DNA of 64,000 bases from Ectopseudomonas toyotomiensis (GCF_900115695.1 NZ_FOXK01000001.1:186001-250000), one strand, 5' to 3'; positions 1 to 10,487 are shown, counted from the stretch's first letter. Notes: generated by a model from the sequence alone, not told the origin. A program made the numbers and translations.

Positions 1-507
1 CAGCTCGGTCCACGGCTGATCGACAGCCAGATCGCCGCGCTCGACTGCTGGGTGCGCGAATACCGCGGTTTGCTGGGCATCGCCCTGACCGACTGCATCA
101 CCATGGATGCCTTCCTGGCCGATTTCGACCTGTACTTCGCCAAGCTCTTCGACGGCCTGCGCCATGACTCCGGCGACCCACTGGTGTGGGCGGAAAAAGC
201 CATCGCCCACTACGAGAAACTCGGCATCGATCCGATGAGCAAGACCCTGGTGTTCTCCGACGGGCTCGACCTGCCCAAGTCGCTGCGGCTCTACCGTGCA
301 CTTTCCGGGCGAATCCACGTAAGCTTCGGGGTCGGAACCAACCTGACCTGCGACATCCCCGGCGTCGAGCCGATGAACATCGTGATCAAGATGATCGCCT
401 GCAACGGTCAACCGGTAGCGAAGATTTCCGATACGCCCGGCAAGACCCAATGCCGCGACGAGAACTTCGTCCATTACCTGAAACACGTCTTTCGCGTGAC
501 CCAGTGA
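1..507 (+). CDS. pncB: Nicotinate phosphoribosyltransferase, C-terminal part
   Basis: The gene runs in from the left edge; about 168 C-terminal codons are visible. The enzyme makes nicotinate mononucleotide from nicotinate and PRPP in the cytoplasmic NAD salvage pathway. The visible part has the family's late signatures: the segment [11 protein letters not shown], the [11 protein letters not shown] strand and the phosphate-site region [11 protein letters not shown], then KISDTPGK near the end. It is followed after 10 bp by nadE, the next enzyme but one in NAD synthesis, so the two are probably co-transcribed. The N-terminal half lies outside the window. Confidence 0.93.
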   Translation, partial: QLGPRLIDSQIAALDCWVREYRGLLGIALTDCITMDAFLADFDLYFAKLFDGLRHDSGDPLVWAEKAIAHYEKLGIDPMSKTLVFSDGLDLPKSLRLYRALSGRIHVSFGVGTNLTCDIPGVEPMNIVIKMIACNGQPVAKISDTPGKTQCRDENFVHYLKHVFRVTQ

Positions 508-517
508 GGAGCCAGAC

Positions 518-1345
518 ATGAGCAACCGCCAAGCCGAAATCGCCGCCGCCCTCGACGTGGTGCCGCCATTCGCCGACGACGCTGCGCTGAGTGCAGAAAT
601 CGAGCGGCGCAAGACCTTCATCAAGAACACCCTGAAGAATTCCGGCCTCAAGGTGCTGGTCCTGGGCATCAGCGGCGGCGTCGACTCGCTGACCGCCGGG
701 CGCCTGGCCCAGCTTTCGGTCGAGGAGCTGCGTGCCGAAACAGGCGAGACTGCGTACCGCTTCATCGCCGTGCGCCTGCCGCACAACGCTCAGCACGACG
801 AGCATGACGCCCAGGATTCGCTGAAATTCATCTGCGCCGATGAACAAGACACGGTAAACATCGCCGACAGCGTCTCCGGCCTCGGCGAGCAGGTCACTCA
901 TTTACAGAAACTCAGCGACGCCCGCCGCGATTTCGTCGTCGGCAACATCAAGGCACGCATCCGCATGGTTGCCCAGTTCGCCATCGCCAACGCCAACAAT
1001 GGCCTGGTGATCGGCACCGATCACGCTGCCGAGGCGGTGATGGGTTTTTTCACCAAGTTCGGTGACGGCGCCTGCGACCTCGCTCCGCTGTCCGGCCTGG
1101 TGAAGAATCAGGTACGTGCCATTGCCAAGCACCTGGGTGCTCCGCAGCACCTGGTGATGAAAACGCCGACCGCTGACCTGGAAGAGCTGCGCCCAGGCAA
1201 ACCAGACGAGGAGGCGCATGGCGTCACCTACGCCGAAATCGACGCCTTCCTGCATGGCGAGAAAGTCAGTGACGAGGCCTATGCCACCATCGTTCGCACC
1301 TACGACAACACACGCCACAAACGCGAACTGCCGCTGGTGCCCTGA
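518..1345 (+). CDS. nadE: Ammonia-dependent NAD(+) synthetase
   Basis: This 275-residue protein converts nicotinate adenine dinucleotide, ATP and ammonia to NAD. The PP-loop SGGVDS is at residues 52-57, and the family segments [19 protein letters not shown] and [14 protein letters not shown] are intact. It has no glutaminase domain, so it is the short ammonia-dependent type, like the E. coli enzyme of similar length. The ATG follows GGAGCC, 10 bp after the pncB stop, so the two NAD genes form an operon. An inverted repeat with a T run lies just downstream. Confidence 0.96.
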   Translation: MSNRQAEIAAALDVVPPFADDAALSAEIERRKTFIKNTLKNSGLKVLVLGISGGVDSLTAGRLAQLSVEELRAETGETAYRFIAVRLPHNAQHDEHDAQDSLKFICADEQDTVNIADSVSGLGEQVTHLQKLSDARRDFVVGNIKARIRMVAQFAIANANNGLVIGTDHAAEAVMGFFTKFGDGACDLAPLSGLVKNQVRAIAKHLGAPQHLVMKTPTADLEELRPGKPDEEAHGVTYAEIDAFLHGEKVSDEAYATIVRTYDNTRHKRELPLVP

Positions 1346-1367
1346 GCGCCGCAGGGCGGAAAGAAAG

Positions 1368-1392
1368 AGCCGGGCATCGCCCGGCTTTTTCG
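1368..1392 (+). terminator. Rho-independent terminator after nadE
   Basis: The inverted repeat AGCCGGGC-ATC-GCCCGGCT is followed by five T residues 23 bp after the nadE stop. It probably ends the pncB-nadE transcript. Confidence 0.85.
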
Positions 1393-1405
1393 TCTGCACT
1401 GCAAA

Positions 1406-1618
1406 TCAATGCCACTCCCCGGCAATGCGCTCTGCTGGCGCGGCGAGGCGCTCGAAAACCTCACGTGGCCGACACTGGGCCACCGGCGCCGGCGGCGGTT
1501 GATCGGGCAATGTCGGCTCACCCGGCTCCTGCGGCGGCACGGGTCTTCCTGGCTGATCAGGGATATCGGGTTCGGGCTGGCCGGGAATTCCTCCCGCATT
1601 GAGATCGAGCAAAGACAT
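1406..1618 (-). CDS. Small proline-rich hypothetical protein
   Basis: This is a 70-residue open frame starting at an ATG preceded by AGGAGAAC with good spacing. The protein begins MSLLDLNAGGIPGQPEPD and has a low-complexity centre made of Pro, Gln, Glu and Gly, followed by a short charged C-terminus. I recognise no domain, signal peptide or membrane segment. The strong ribosome binding site and the gap between nadE and dcd favour a real gene. It may share transcription with nothing else: dcd, on the same strand, has its own terminator in the interval. Confidence 0.55.
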   Translation of the reverse strand: MSLLDLNAGGIPGQPEPDIPDQPGRPVPPQEPGEPTLPDQPPPAPVAQCRPREVFERLAAPAERIAGEWH

Positions 1619-1704
1619 GAGTCGTTCTCCTGAACGTGGGCTGTTGTAGATGGAGCCCCACAGGAGCAGGAAATTCAGGCTATCCGACCAAACGCTAGCG
1701 CGCA

Positions 1705-1731
1705 CAAAAAAGCCGGGCTAAGCCCGGCATT
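1705..1731 (-). terminator. Rho-independent terminator after dcd
   Basis: Read on the minus strand, GCCGGGCTTAGCCCGGC is followed by six T residues. It lies about 20 bp past the dcd stop codon. Confidence 0.85.
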
Positions 1732-1749
1732 CTGGCAACGCTTCGGCGA

Positions 1750-2316
1750 TCAGGCCTTGGGTAGGGTTACCCCGGTCTGACCCTGGTACTTGCCACCACG
1801 ATCACGGTAGGAAACCTCACAGGCCTCGTCGGACTGCAGGAACAGCATCTGCGCCACACCCTCGTTGGCGTAGATCTTCGCCGGCAGGTTGGTGGTATTG
1901 GAGAATTCCAGGGTCACGTGGCCTTCCCACTCCGGCTCCAGCGGCGTGACGTTGACGATGATGCCGCAACGCGCATAGGTGCTCTTGCCCAGGCAGATGG
2001 TCAGCACGTCACGCGGAATACGGAAGTACTCGACGGTACGCGCCAGGGCGAAGGAGTTAGGCGGAATGATGCAAACGTCGCTCTTGATGTCGACGAAGCT
2101 CTTCTCATCGAAATTCTTCGGGTCGACGATGGCCGAGTGGATATTGGTGAACACCTTGAATTCATCGGCGCAACGTACATCGTAGCCGTAGCTGGAAACA
2201 CCGTAGGAGATGACGCGACTGTCGTCGGCACCGCGCACCTGGCGCTCGACGTAGGGCTCGATCATGCCGTGTTCCTGGGCCATGCGGCGAATCCACTTGT
2301 CCGATTTGATGCTCAT
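1750..2316 (-). CDS. dcd: dCTP deaminase
   Basis: This 188-residue protein deaminates dCTP to dUTP, the main route to thymidylate precursors in Gram-negative bacteria. It has the trimeric dUTPase-like fold signatures: the SVDLRLG-equivalent region near residues 28-45, the segment [25 protein letters not shown] with the catalytic Glu, and the C-terminal [11 protein letters not shown] nucleotide-closing tail. Its length matches the family. It is monocistronic as far as can be seen, with a terminator downstream. Confidence 0.96.
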   Translation of the reverse strand: MSIKSDKWIRRMAQEHGMIEPYVERQVRGADDSRVISYGVSSYGYDVRCADEFKVFTNIHSAIVDPKNFDEKSFVDIKSDVCIIPPNSFALARTVEYFRIPRDVLTICLGKSTYARCGIIVNVTPLEPEWEGHVTLEFSNTTNLPAKIYANEGVAQMLFLQSDEACEVSYRDRGGKYQGQTGVTLPKA

Positions 2317-2616
2317 GGCGAGGTGTCCTGAGTGGGCGGTTACGAAAAAAGTGAGCGCATCTTACCGATGCAGGCGCCACGCTTCAAAGAGTGCCGGCGC
2401 GCCCATCAGTCATTATTTGCAAAAAAGCTGCATCGAGCATTCGCACTTGGCGATAAAAACACGTATGGTGTGCCCACTGTGCTGCATGTGTCACCGCGAA
2501 TCGCTACTAGATGCCTAGATCTCGATCCAAACATCGTCCGACTCCTAGTACTCGTTGCACTCAGTCCCGGCCTGGGCTTTTCCAGGGCTGTTATTACTTT
2601 TGTTAGGAGACATCAC
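2317..2616. promoter_or_regulatory. Gap between dcd and the cold-shock gene; probable long mRNA leader
   Basis: This 300-bp interval holds no convincing gene. Cold-shock genes usually have long structured 5' leaders, and an AT-richer stretch near 2410-2470 could hold the promoter. The hairpin CCTGG-GCTTTT-CCAGG at about 2571-2586 lies just before the ribosome binding site AGGAGA. The promoter position is not proven. Confidence 0.35.
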
Positions 2617-2826
2617 ATGTCCAATCGTCAGACTGGCACCGTCAAGTGGTTCAACGATGAGAAAGGCTACGGCTTCATCACCCCGCAATCCGGTGACGAC
2701 CTCTTCGTACACTTCAAAGCCATCCAGAGCGATGGTTTCAAGAGCCTGAAAGAAGGCCAGCAAGTATCCTTCGTGGCCACCCGTGGTCAGAAAGGCATGC
2801 AGGCTGAGGAAGTTCAGGTTATCTAA
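2617..2826 (+). CDS. CspA-family cold-shock protein (CapB-like)
   Basis: This 69-residue single-domain OB-fold protein binds single-stranded nucleic acid and melts RNA structure. The two RNA-binding motifs are clear: RNP1 KGYGFITP (residues 17-24) and RNP2 DLFVHF (29-34), preceded by GTVKWFN. The ATG was chosen because TAGGAGACATCAC precedes it and because homologues start MSNRQ. The open frame extends upstream, but that part has no similarity to anything. Pseudomonas has several paralogues, so the exact name is left open. Confidence 0.95.
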   Translation: MSNRQTGTVKWFNDEKGYGFITPQSGDDLFVHFKAIQSDGFKSLKEGQQVSFVATRGQKGMQAEEVQVI

Positions 2827-2850
2827 CCTGCACTACCCTGCTTGAGAAAG

Positions 2851-2876
2851 AGCCCCGCCTAGTGCGGGGCTTTTTT
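2851..2876 (+). terminator. Rho-independent terminator after the cold-shock gene
   Basis: AGCCCCGC-CTAGT-GCGGGGCT is followed by six T residues 25 bp past the stop. Confidence 0.88.
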
Positions 2877-2892
2877 GTGGGTGTTTACACGC

Positions 2893-3031
2893 CTTGTAGG
2901 AGCGGATTTATCCGCGAAATCGCGGCTGAAGCCGCTCCAAAGCAGCTTTCCGTAGGAGCCCCGCCCCGGGGCGAAGCTTTTCAAATTTGCGCCGCCCTGA
3001 TTCGCGGCGGGGCGCCGCTCCTACAGATTCG
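2893..3031. repeat. REP-like palindromes
   Basis: Two adjacent palindromic units are visible. The first runs from TTGTAGGAGCGG to GAAGCCGCTCC (2896-2940). The second runs from CGTAGGAGCCCCGCC to GGCGCCGCTCCTACAG (2952-3026). Both have the GTAGGAGC/GCTCCTAC ends typical of Pseudomonas extragenic palindromes. There is no gene between 2827 and 3283. Confidence 0.75.
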
Positions 3032-3128
3032 ATCCGCCGGCGCTTGAACTGAGTCGGGTGGTAGAGCTGCGCAGGATGCCCACGCCGCAGGGCAATTGGA
3101 AAGCCAAGTCAGGACCGAGTCGCCTGCA

Positions 3129-3258
3129 TGGCCCTCTCCCGCCCTTCGGGCGCCCCGCTCCGCGCCCCGGCCTGATCGCTTCGCGATCAGGCGCTCATAG
3201 GCGCAGGAAGCGATGCTTCCAAAACGCGCCTCTTCGCCCCATAAATGGGAGAGGGTCA
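3129..3258. repeat. Long imperfect palindrome with CCCTCTCCC / GGGAGAGGG ends
   Basis: The segment opens with GGCCCTCTCCC and closes with AAATGGGAGAGGGTC. Internal stem-loops include GCCTGATCGCTTCGCGATCAGGC. It sits downstream of apbC. It shares its end sequences with the element inside the carboxylase gene at 52718-52866. Confidence 0.6.
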
Positions 3259-3283
3259 TCAGAGGGCCGCTGCGCAGCCGCTA

Positions 3284-4372
3284 TTAGTCCTCACTGATCT
3301 CGATGCTGGGCATCGCCGGCTTGCCAGCCAGGGCGATGCGCGCGCCGACCTTGCGCGCCAGGTCCTGGTAGATCATGGCGATCTGGCTTTCCGGATCGGC
3401 AATGGTGGTCGGCTTGCCATCATCGGCCTGCATGCGGATGGCCATCGACAGCGGCAACGAGGCCAGCAGCTCGACGCCATACTGTGCAGCCAGCTTCTCA
3501 CCGCCACCCTCGCCGAACAGGTGCTCGGCATGACCGCAGTTGGAGCAGATGTGCACGGCCATGTTCTCCACCACACCGAGCACCGGGATATGCACCTTGC
3601 GGAACATCTCCACGCCTTTCTTGGCATCGAGCAGGGCCAGGTCCTGCGGCGTGGTGACGATCACGCTACCGGCCACCGGCACCTTCTGTGCCAGGGTCAG
3701 CTGGATGTCGCCGGTGCCCGGCGGCATGTCCACCACCAGGTAATCGAGGTCGTTCCAGGCGGTCTGGGTGATCAGTTGCAGCAGCGCACCGCTGACCATC
3801 GGCCCGCGCCAGACCATCGGCGTGTTGTCGTCGGTGAGAAAGGCCATGGACATCACCTGCACGCCATGGGCTTCGAGAGGCACGAACCATTTCTGATCCT
3901 TCACCTGCGGCCGCGTGCCCTCGGCGATGCCGAACATGATGCCCTGGCTGGGGCCGTAGATATCGGCATCAAGAATACCAACGCGCGCGCCTTCACGCGC
4001 CAGCGCCAGTGCCAGGTTGGCTGCGGTGGTGGACTTGCCCACCCCGCCCTTGCCCGAGGCCACGGCGATAACGTTTTTCACCCCAGCCAGGGCCGGCACC
4101 TGCGCCTGCCCCTGGTGCGAGTCGATCACGCAATCGACCTGCACCCGCGCACCGTCGACACCATCGAGGTTCTCCAGCGCCATCTGCAGCATCTGCGCCC
4201 AACCGTTCTTGAACAAACCGGCGGCGTAGCCCAGCTCCAGGCGCACAGATACGCGTGCGCCCTGGATGTCGACCTCGCGCAGGCAACCGGCACTGACCGG
4301 GTCCTGATCGAGATGTGGGTCGGTGAACTGACGCAGACAGGCTTCGACCGCTTCGCGGGTGACGGCACTCAT
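3284..4372 (-). CDS. apbC: Iron-sulfur cluster carrier protein ApbC/Mrp
   Basis: This 362-residue P-loop ATPase carries and delivers [4Fe-4S] clusters in the cytoplasm. A DUF59/MIP18-like domain fills residues 1-85, then the deviant Walker A GKGGVGKS (107-114) of the Mrp/MinD class, then the cluster-binding CSNC (276-279). The ATG giving MSAVTREAVEA was chosen because it begins the conserved DUF59 domain. An upstream in-frame start would add 24 residues without similarity. It is divergent from metG, as in many gammaproteobacteria. Confidence 0.95.
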   Translation of the reverse strand: MSAVTREAVEACLRQFTDPHLDQDPVSAGCLREVDIQGARVSVRLELGYAAGLFKNGWAQMLQMALENLDGVDGARVQVDCVIDSHQGQAQVPALAGVKNVIAVASGKGGVGKSTTAANLALALAREGARVGILDADIYGPSQGIMFGIAEGTRPQVKDQKWFVPLEAHGVQVMSMAFLTDDNTPMVWRGPMVSGALLQLITQTAWNDLDYLVVDMPPGTGDIQLTLAQKVPVAGSVIVTTPQDLALLDAKKGVEMFRKVHIPVLGVVENMAVHICSNCGHAEHLFGEGGGEKLAAQYGVELLASLPLSMAIRMQADDGKPTTIADPESQIAMIYQDLARKVGARIALAGKPAMPSIEISED

Positions 4373-4534
4373 GCATGGACTCCAGAAGGCAGCAGAAAAA
4401 CAGGCCGGCATAATAGCAGCAGCACCGAGCCATGCGCGGTACATCGACCACGCTTACCCGGTGCAGGTGGCTTGCAGCCTGCCGCTGCTTTATAGTTGCC
4501 GACTTCCCTCGTTTTACCAGTGCAGCCGATCACC

Positions 4535-6571
4535 ATGACCGAAGCCCGCAAGATTCTCGTTACCAGCGCCCTCCCCTACGCCAACGGTTCCATCCACCTT
4601 GGCCATATGCTCGAGTACGTGCAGACCGACATGTGGGTGCGCTACCAGAAGCTGCGTGGCAATCAGGCCATCTACGTCTGTGCAGACGATGCGCACGGTT
4701 CGGCGATCATGCTGCGCGCCGAGAAAGAAGGCATCACCCCCGAGCAGCTCATTGCCAACGTACAGGCCGAGCACACCGCCGACTTCGCCGACTTCGGCGT
4801 GGACTTCGACAACTACCACTCCACCCACTCGGAGGAAAACCGCGAGTTGTCGGCGTCGATCTACCTGGCGCTGCGCGACAAGGGCCATATCGCCACCCGC
4901 GCGGTGACCCAGTACTTCGACCCCGAGAAGGGCATGTTCCTCGCCGACCGTTTCATCAAGGGCACCTGCCCGAAATGTGACACCGAGGATCAGTACGGCG
5001 ACAACTGCGAGAAATGCGGTGCCACCTATGCACCGACCGAGCTGAAGAACCCGCGCTCGGCCATCTCCGGCGCGGTGCCGGTGCTCAAGGAGTCGCAGCA
5101 CTTCTTCTTCAAGCTGCCGGACTTCGAAGCCATGCTCAAGCAGTGGACGCGCTCCGGCGCCCTGCAGGAAGCGGTGGCCAACAAGATCGCCGAGTGGCTC
5201 GACGGCGGCCTGCAGGAGTGGGACATCAGCCGTGATGCGCCCTACTTCGGCTTCGAGATTCCCGGCGAGCCGGGCAAGTACTTCTACGTCTGGCTGGACG
5301 CGCCGATCGGCTACATGGCCAGCTTCAAGAACCTCTGCGCGCGCCGTCCGGAGCTGGACTTCGACGCATTCTGGGGCAAGGATTCCACCGCCGAGCTGTA
5401 TCACTTCATCGGCAAGGACATCGTCAACTTCCACGCCCTGTTCTGGCCGGCCATGCTCGAAGGCGCGGGCTACCGCAAGCCCACCGCGGTCAATGTGCAC
5501 GGCTACCTGACGGTCAACGGGCAGAAGATGTCCAAGTCGCGCGGCACCTTCATCAAGGCACGCACCTACCTGGACCACCTGAACCCGGAATACCTGCGCT
5601 ACTACTACGCCTCCAAACTGGGCCGTGGCGTCGACGATCTGGACCTGAACCTCGATGACTTCGTGCAGAAGGTCAACTCGGACCTGGTCGGCAAAGTAGT
5701 GAATATCGCCAGCCGCTGCGCCGGTTTCATCCACAAGGGTAACGATGGCCTGCTGGTCGCCGCCAACCCGGAGCCGGAGCTGTGGGACGCCTTCCAGGCC
5801 GCAGCGCCGAGCATTGCCGAGGCCTACGAAGCACGTGATTTCTCCCGCGCCATGCGCGAGATCATGGCGCTGGCCGACCGCGCCAATGCCTGGATCGCCG
5901 ACAAGGCGCCCTGGGCCCTGAACAAGGTCGAAGGCAAACAGGCCGAGGTGCAGGAAATCTGCGCGCTGGGCATCAACCTGTTCCGCCAGTTGGTAATCAT
6001 GTTGAAACCCGTGCTGCCGAAGCTGGCCGCCGATGCCGAAGCCTTCCTCAATGTGAAGCCGCAAACCTGGGCCGACCTGTCGCTGCCGCTGGCCAACCAT
6101 CAGTTCAACCCGTTCAACCCGCTGCTCACCCGCATCGAGCCGGCGAAGATCGAAGCCATGGTCGAAGCCTCCAAGGAAGACCTGGCCGCCGAAGCGTCCA
6201 AGCCACAGGGCAATGGTGAACTGGCCAAGGACCCGCTGGCCGCCGAGATCAACTTCGACGCCTTCGCCGCCGTCGACCTGCGTATCGCCCTGATCGAGAA
6301 GTGCGAGTTCGTCGAAGGCGCCGACAAGCTGCTGCGCCTGTCGCTGGATATCGGCGACGAGAAGCGCAACGTGTTCTCCGGCATCAAGTCCGCCTACCCG
6401 GACCCGAGCAAGCTGGAAGGCCGCCTGACCCTGTACGTCGCCAACCTGGCGCCGCGCAAGATGAAGTTCGGCATCAGCGAAGGCATGGTCCTGGCCGCCG
6501 GCCCCGGTGGCGAGGAAATTTACCTGCTCAGCCCGGACAGCGGCGCCAAGCCGGGCCAGCGCGTCAAGTAA
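4535..6571 (+). CDS. metG: Methionyl-tRNA synthetase
   Basis: This 678-residue class I synthetase charges tRNA-Met. The HIGH-type motif is [11 protein letters not shown] at residues 14-24, the zinc knuckle CPKC...CEKC lies near 150-165, and KMSKS is at 331-335. The C-terminal 110 residues, after a linker, form the Trbp111-like tRNA-binding and dimerisation domain ([20 protein letters not shown]). The start at MTEARK matches the family; an upstream in-frame ATG at 4496 would add 13 residues. An inverted repeat lies 25 bp downstream. Confidence 0.97.
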   Translation: MTEARKILVTSALPYANGSIHLGHMLEYVQTDMWVRYQKLRGNQAIYVCADDAHGSAIMLRAEKEGITPEQLIANVQAEHTADFADFGVDFDNYHSTHSEENRELSASIYLALRDKGHIATRAVTQYFDPEKGMFLADRFIKGTCPKCDTEDQYGDNCEKCGATYAPTELKNPRSAISGAVPVLKESQHFFFKLPDFEAMLKQWTRSGALQEAVANKIAEWLDGGLQEWDISRDAPYFGFEIPGEPGKYFYVWLDAPIGYMASFKNLCARRPELDFDAFWGKDSTAELYHFIGKDIVNFHALFWPAMLEGAGYRKPTAVNVHGYLTVNGQKMSKSRGTFIKARTYLDHLNPEYLRYYYASKLGRGVDDLDLNLDDFVQKVNSDLVGKVVNIASRCAGFIHKGNDGLLVAANPEPELWDAFQAAAPSIAEAYEARDFSRAMREIMALADRANAWIADKAPWALNKVEGKQAEVQEICALGINLFRQLVIMLKPVLPKLAADAEAFLNVKPQTWADLSLPLANHQFNPFNPLLTRIEPAKIEAMVEASKEDLAAEASKPQGNGELAKDPLAAEINFDAFAAVDLRIALIEKCEFVEGADKLLRLSLDIGDEKRNVFSGIKSAYPDPSKLEGRLTLYVANLAPRKMKFGISEGMVLAAGPGGEEIYLLSPDSGAKPGQRVK

Positions 6572-6596
6572 GCCCCAGCTAGGCTTATAGGCGTCG

Positions 6597-6626
6597 AACA
6601 AGCCGGCCAATGCCGGCTTGTTTGCA
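6597..6626 (+). terminator. Terminator-like inverted repeat after metG
   Basis: AACAAGCCGGC-CAAT-GCCGGCTTGTT is a long perfect stem followed by a short T run. It separates metG from the rnf operon. Confidence 0.7.
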
Positions 6627-6690
6627 TCTACGCGCTTCCCGATAATAGGCGCCCTTTTCCTATGGCCTTTGCGCACTCGACGGCAATCCG

Positions 6691-7275
6691 ATGACCGAAC
6701 TCGTCCTGATCATGGTCAGCGCCATCCTGGTCAACAACTTCGTGTTGGTGCAGTTCCTCGGCCTGTGCCCGTTCATGGGCGTGTCGAAGAAGATCGAAAC
6801 AGCCATCGGCCTGTCCCTGGCCACCACCTTCGTGCTGACCCTGGCCGCCATGTGCAGCTACCTGGTGCAGCAGTACGTGCTCAAACCGCTGGACCTGGAA
6901 TACCTGCGCACCATCAGCTTCATCCTGGTGATCGCCGTGACCGTGCAGTTCACCGAGATGGTGGTGAACAAGACCAGCCCACTGCTGTATCGCGTGCTGG
7001 GCATCTTCCTGCCGCTGATCACCACCAACTGCATCGTCCTCGGCGTCGCCCTGCTCAACGCCAACAAGGCCGAGTTCACCTTCATCACCGCCACTGCCAA
7101 CGGCTTCGCCGCAGGCCTGGGCTTCTCCCTGGTGCTGGTGCTGTTCGCCGCCATGCGCGAACGCATTGCCATCGCCGACGTGCCGAAGTCCTTTCAGGGC
7201 GCGGCCATCGGCATGATCACCGCCGGTCTGATGTCGCTGGCCTTCATGGGCTTTGCCGGGTTGATCAAGCTATGA
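6691..7275 (+). CDS. rnfA: Rnf/Rsx electron transport complex subunit A
   Basis: This 194-residue integral membrane subunit has six predicted hydrophobic helices. It contains the conserved [20 protein letters not shown] near the N-terminus and [12 protein letters not shown] in the middle, as in RnfA/RsxA. The Rnf complex couples electron transfer between NADH and ferredoxin to ion movement, and in E. coli the homologous complex reduces SoxR. It is the first gene of rnfABCDGE-nth and overlaps rnfB by 4 bp. Confidence 0.95.
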   Translation: MTELVLIMVSAILVNNFVLVQFLGLCPFMGVSKKIETAIGLSLATTFVLTLAAMCSYLVQQYVLKPLDLEYLRTISFILVIAVTVQFTEMVVNKTSPLLYRVLGIFLPLITTNCIVLGVALLNANKAEFTFITATANGFAAGLGFSLVLVLFAAMRERIAIADVPKSFQGAAIGMITAGLMSLAFMGFAGLIKL

Positions 7276-7847
7276 GCCTGGTTCTGGTCGCCGTCCTCGC
7301 CCTGCTCGGCCTGTGCCTGATCGCCGGCGCCATCCTCGGTTTTGCTGCGGTGCGCTTCAAGGTCGAGGGCGACCCCATCGCCGAGCAGATCAACGCCTTG
7401 CTGCCGCAGACCCAGTGCGGCCAGTGCGGCTACCCGGGCTGCAAGCCCTACGCCGAGGCGATCGCTGGCGGCGACAAGATCAACAAGTGCCCACCTGGTG
7501 GCGAGGCGACCATCCAGGCGCTGGCCGACCTGCTGGACGTCGAACCCGAGCCGCTGGATGCTGTGGAAGGCGAGAAGCCGCAGATGGTCGCGTTTATCCG
7601 CGAAGCAGAATGCATTGGCTGCACCAAGTGCATCCAGGCCTGCCCGGTGGACGCCATCGTCGGCGCGGCGCGGCAGATGCACACGGTCATCGTCAGCGAG
7701 TGCACCGGCTGCGACCTCTGCGTCGAGCCGTGCCCGGTGGACTGCATCGACATGATCGAAGTCAGTAGCACCGTGCAGAGCTGGAAATGGGACAAACCGC
7801 TGGCGCCCGGCCAGTTGATCGCCAGCGACCGGGAGCAGGCGGCATGA
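7272..7847 (+). CDS. rnfB: Rnf/Rsx complex iron-sulfur subunit B
   Basis: This 191-residue protein has an N-terminal membrane anchor (residues 3-25), a Fes/4Fe-4S motif C-X2-C-X4-C (CGQCGYPGC) with a distal Cys in NKCPPGG, and two ferredoxin-type clusters, [12 protein letters not shown] and [12 protein letters not shown]. It passes electrons within the Rnf complex on the cytoplasmic side. Its ATG overlaps the rnfA stop (ATGA), and its stop overlaps the rnfC start, which indicates translational coupling. Confidence 0.95.
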   Translation: MSLVLVAVLALLGLCLIAGAILGFAAVRFKVEGDPIAEQINALLPQTQCGQCGYPGCKPYAEAIAGGDKINKCPPGGEATIQALADLLDVEPEPLDAVEGEKPQMVAFIREAECIGCTKCIQACPVDAIVGAARQMHTVIVSECTGCDLCVEPCPVDCIDMIEVSSTVQSWKWDKPLAPGQLIASDREQAA

Positions 7848-10483
7848 GCGCGCAGGAAAAGATCTGGGATATCCCGGGTGGCATCCACCCTGCCGAGCGC
7901 AAGGAGCTGTCCAACCGCACGCCGATCCAGCAGGCGCCGCTGCCCAAGCGCCTGGTCTTGCCGCTTGGCCAGCATATCGGTGCAGTCGCCGAACCCTGCG
8001 TGGTCGTCGGCCAGCGCGTGCGCAAGGGCGAGAAGATCGCCGAGGCCAACGGCTTCGTCAGCACGCCGCTGCATGCCCCCACCTCCGGCACCGTCAGCTT
8101 TATCGGCCCGCAGCCCTACCCGCACGTCTCCGGCATGCTGGCACCGGCCATCGTCATCGACAGCGACGGCCTGGACGAGTGGGACGAACTGACGCCCCAT
8201 GCCGACTACCGGCATATGGAATCGGCCGAGCTGCTGGCGCTGATTCGCGAGGCCGGTATCAGCGGCCTGGGCGGTGCCGGCTTCCCCACGGCGGTCAAGC
8301 TCACGGCACGGCCAACGCAGAAGATCCATACGCTGATCATCAACGGCACCGAATGCGAACCCTATATCACCGCCGACGACCTGCTGATGCGCGAGCGCGC
8401 CGGCGAGCTGGTTTCCGGCATCGATATCCTGGTGCAGCTGATCCAGCCCGATCAGGTGCTGATCGGCATCGAGGACAACAAGCCCGAGGCCATCGCCGCG
8501 GTGCGCGGCGCCTGCAGCGAGCGCAGCTACCAGGTGCGGGTGTTTCCCACCAAGTACCCCTCCGGCGGCGAGAAGCAGCTGATCCAGATTCTCACCGGTG
8601 TCGAAGTGCCCTCAGGCGGGCTGCCGGCCGATATCGGCATCCTCTGCCAGAACGTCGGTACCTGCGTGGCCATCCATGACGCCGTTTTGCTGGGCAAACC
8701 ACTGATCTCGCGCATCACCACCCTGACCGGCGAGGCACTGGCGCGCCCCGGCAACGTCGAGGCGCTGCTCGGCACGCCGGTGGGCGAGCTGCTGCAGTTC
8801 GCCGGGCTGGACACCAGCAAACTCAATCGCCTGATCATGGGCGGACCGATGATGGGCTTTACCCTGCCCAGCCTCGAGGTGCCGCTGATCAAGACCAGCA
8901 ACTGCCTGCTGGCCAGCACCGCCGTCGAACTGCCGCCACCACCGCCGGCCATGCCCTGCATCCGCTGCGGCGAGTGCGCCGAGGCCTGCCCGGCCAGCCT
9001 GCTGCCGCAACAACTGCACTTCTTCGCCCTGGGTCAGGAGCACGAGCAGCTCAAGGCGCACAACCTATTCGATTGCATCGAATGCGGCGCCTGCGCCTAC
9101 GTCTGCCCATCGAGCATTCCGCTGGTGCAGTACTACCGCGCAGCCAAGGCGGAAATCCGCGAACTGGAACAGAAGCAGCTCAAGGCCGAACACTCCAAGC
9201 AGCGCTTCGAGCAGCGCCAGGAACGCCTGCGCCGCGCCGAGGAGCAGAAGGAAGCCGAGCGCAAGGCCCGTGCCGAAAAAGCCGCCCGCACCAAGGCGGC
9301 GCAGGCCGAGGCACCGGCTGTGGCAGCGACCTCCCCCGCAGACGAAGCGCTGAAGAAACTCAAGATCGAAGCCAGCATGGCCCAGGTCGCGCTGAAGAAG
9401 GCGGAAAAACAGCTGGCTGCCCACGACACGCCCGAACTGCAGGCGCAGGTCAGCGAGCTGCGCGCCGCTGCCGAAGCCGCGCAAAAGGCCTTGGCCGACG
9501 CACAGGCAGCTGCACCAGCCCCGAAGCCCAAGCCCGCCGGCGACGAAGCGCTGAAGAAGGCCAAGATCGAAGCCGCCATGCTCAAGGCCCAGCTGCGCAA
9601 GCTGGAAAAGATCGAAAACCCGGACGACGACCAGCAGGCCGAACTCGCTCGTCTGCGTCAGCAACTGGAAGCCGCCGAGAAGGTCCTGGCCGATCTGGAG
9701 AGCCAGACACCCGCCCCAGCCGCCAAACCCGCCGGTGACGATGCCTTGAAAAAGGCCAAGATCGAAGCGGCCATGCTCAAGGCGCAGCTGCGCAAGCTGG
9801 AGAAGATCGAACCCCCGGACGACGAGCAACAGGCCGAACTCGCCCGTCTGCGCCAGCAACTGGAAGAAGCCGAGAGAGCCCTGGCCGATCTGGAGAGCCA
9901 GACACCCGACCCAGCCGCCAAACCCGCCGGTGACGATGCCTTGAAAAAGGCCAAGATCGAAGCGGCCATGCTCAAGGCGCAGCTGCGCAAGCTGGAGAAG
10001 ATCGAAACCCCGGACGACGAGCAACAGGCCGAACTCGCCCGTCTGCGCCAGCAACTGGAAGAAGCCGAGAGAGGCCTGGCCGATGTGGAGAGCCAGATAC
10101 CCGCCCCAGCCGCCAAATCCGCCGGTGACGATGCCTTGAAAAAGGCCAAGGTCGAGCTGGCGATGAAACGCGCCGAACTGAAGAAGGCCGAGAAGGCCGG
10201 CGCTGACGAAGCCACTCTGCAGCCGCTGCGTGATGCCCTGGCCGCTGCCGAACAGGCCCTGCACGCCGCCGAGGCGGCCTCGGGCAAGCCTGCCCCGGAA
10301 CTGGTACGCACCGAACGGCCTGGTGTGGATGCCGAGCTGAAAGCCTTGAAAACCGAAGTGGCCTTTGCTCGCGCCGACCTGCGCAAGCTGGAACGGGACG
10401 ACAACGCCGCCGCCGATGCACTGGAGCAGGCAAGCACTCGTCTGAGCGAAGCCGAACGCAAGCTGGCCGACTATCAGCCGTAA
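7844..10483 (+). CDS. rnfC: Rnf/Rsx complex subunit C with expanded C-terminal repeats
   Basis: This 879-residue peripheral subunit is thought to be the NADH entry point. The glycine-rich GLGGAGFPT motif, the SLBB-like region and two 4Fe-4S motifs ([12 protein letters not shown] from residue 372, [12 protein letters not shown] from 411) are intact. After residue 440 there is a long Lys/Ala/Glu-rich coiled-coil tail. Within it a 65-residue unit beginning GD(D/E)ALKKAKIE repeats from about residue 566. The tail is longer than in the E. coli protein (about 740 residues). The ATG overlaps the rnfB stop. Confidence 0.94.
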   Translation: MSAQEKIWDIPGGIHPAERKELSNRTPIQQAPLPKRLVLPLGQHIGAVAEPCVVVGQRVRKGEKIAEANGFVSTPLHAPTSGTVSFIGPQPYPHVSGMLAPAIVIDSDGLDEWDELTPHADYRHMESAELLALIREAGISGLGGAGFPTAVKLTARPTQKIHTLIINGTECEPYITADDLLMRERAGELVSGIDILVQLIQPDQVLIGIEDNKPEAIAAVRGACSERSYQVRVFPTKYPSGGEKQLIQILTGVEVPSGGLPADIGILCQNVGTCVAIHDAVLLGKPLISRITTLTGEALARPGNVEALLGTPVGELLQFAGLDTSKLNRLIMGGPMMGFTLPSLEVPLIKTSNCLLASTAVELPPPPPAMPCIRCGECAEACPASLLPQQLHFFALGQEHEQLKAHNLFDCIECGACAYVCPSSIPLVQYYRAAKAEIRELEQKQLKAEHSKQRFEQRQERLRRAEEQKEAERKARAEKAARTKAAQAEAPAVAATSPADEALKKLKIEASMAQVALKKAEKQLAAHDTPELQAQVSELRAAAEAAQKALADAQAAAPAPKPKPAGDEALKKAKIEAAMLKAQLRKLEKIENPDDDQQAELARLRQQLEAAEKVLADLESQTPAPAAKPAGDDALKKAKIEAAMLKAQLRKLEKIEPPDDEQQAELARLRQQLEEAERALADLESQTPDPAAKPAGDDALKKAKIEAAMLKAQLRKLEKIETPDDEQQAELARLRQQLEEAERGLADVESQIPAPAAKSAGDDALKKAKVELAMKRAELKKAEKAGADEATLQPLRDALAAAEQALHAAEAASGKPAPELVRTERPGVDAELKALKTEVAFARADLRKLERDDNAAADALEQASTRLSEAERKLADYQP
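9539..10180 (+). repeat. 195-bp tandem repeat inside rnfC
   Basis: Units start at 9539, 9734, 9929 and (partial) 10124, an exact period of 195 bp or 65 codons. The second and third units are nearly identical at the DNA level, including synonymous sites, which points to recent duplication or conversion. Each unit encodes a charged helical segment starting DDALKKAK and ending in a Pro/Ala-rich hinge. Confidence 0.9.
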
Positions 10484-10487
10484 CGAT

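Noticed and set aside
3245-4495. A 416-codon plus-strand frame opposite apbC
   Set aside because: It has no start context or domain. The minus-strand gene has Walker A and CXXC motifs.
4514-6676. A 720-codon open frame antisense to metG
   Set aside because: It is the mirror of a high-GC essential gene, shows no domain and has biased composition (Val, Gly, Arg, His). Long antisense frames are expected at this GC content.
9539-10180. CRISPR-like repeats
   Set aside because: The 195-bp period encodes protein repeats in rnfC with no unique spacers.
9065-10264. A 399-codon antisense frame with repeats opposite rnfC
   Set aside because: Its repeats ([13 protein letters not shown]) are only the reverse of the rnfC tandem repeat, and rnfC has a clear function and frame.
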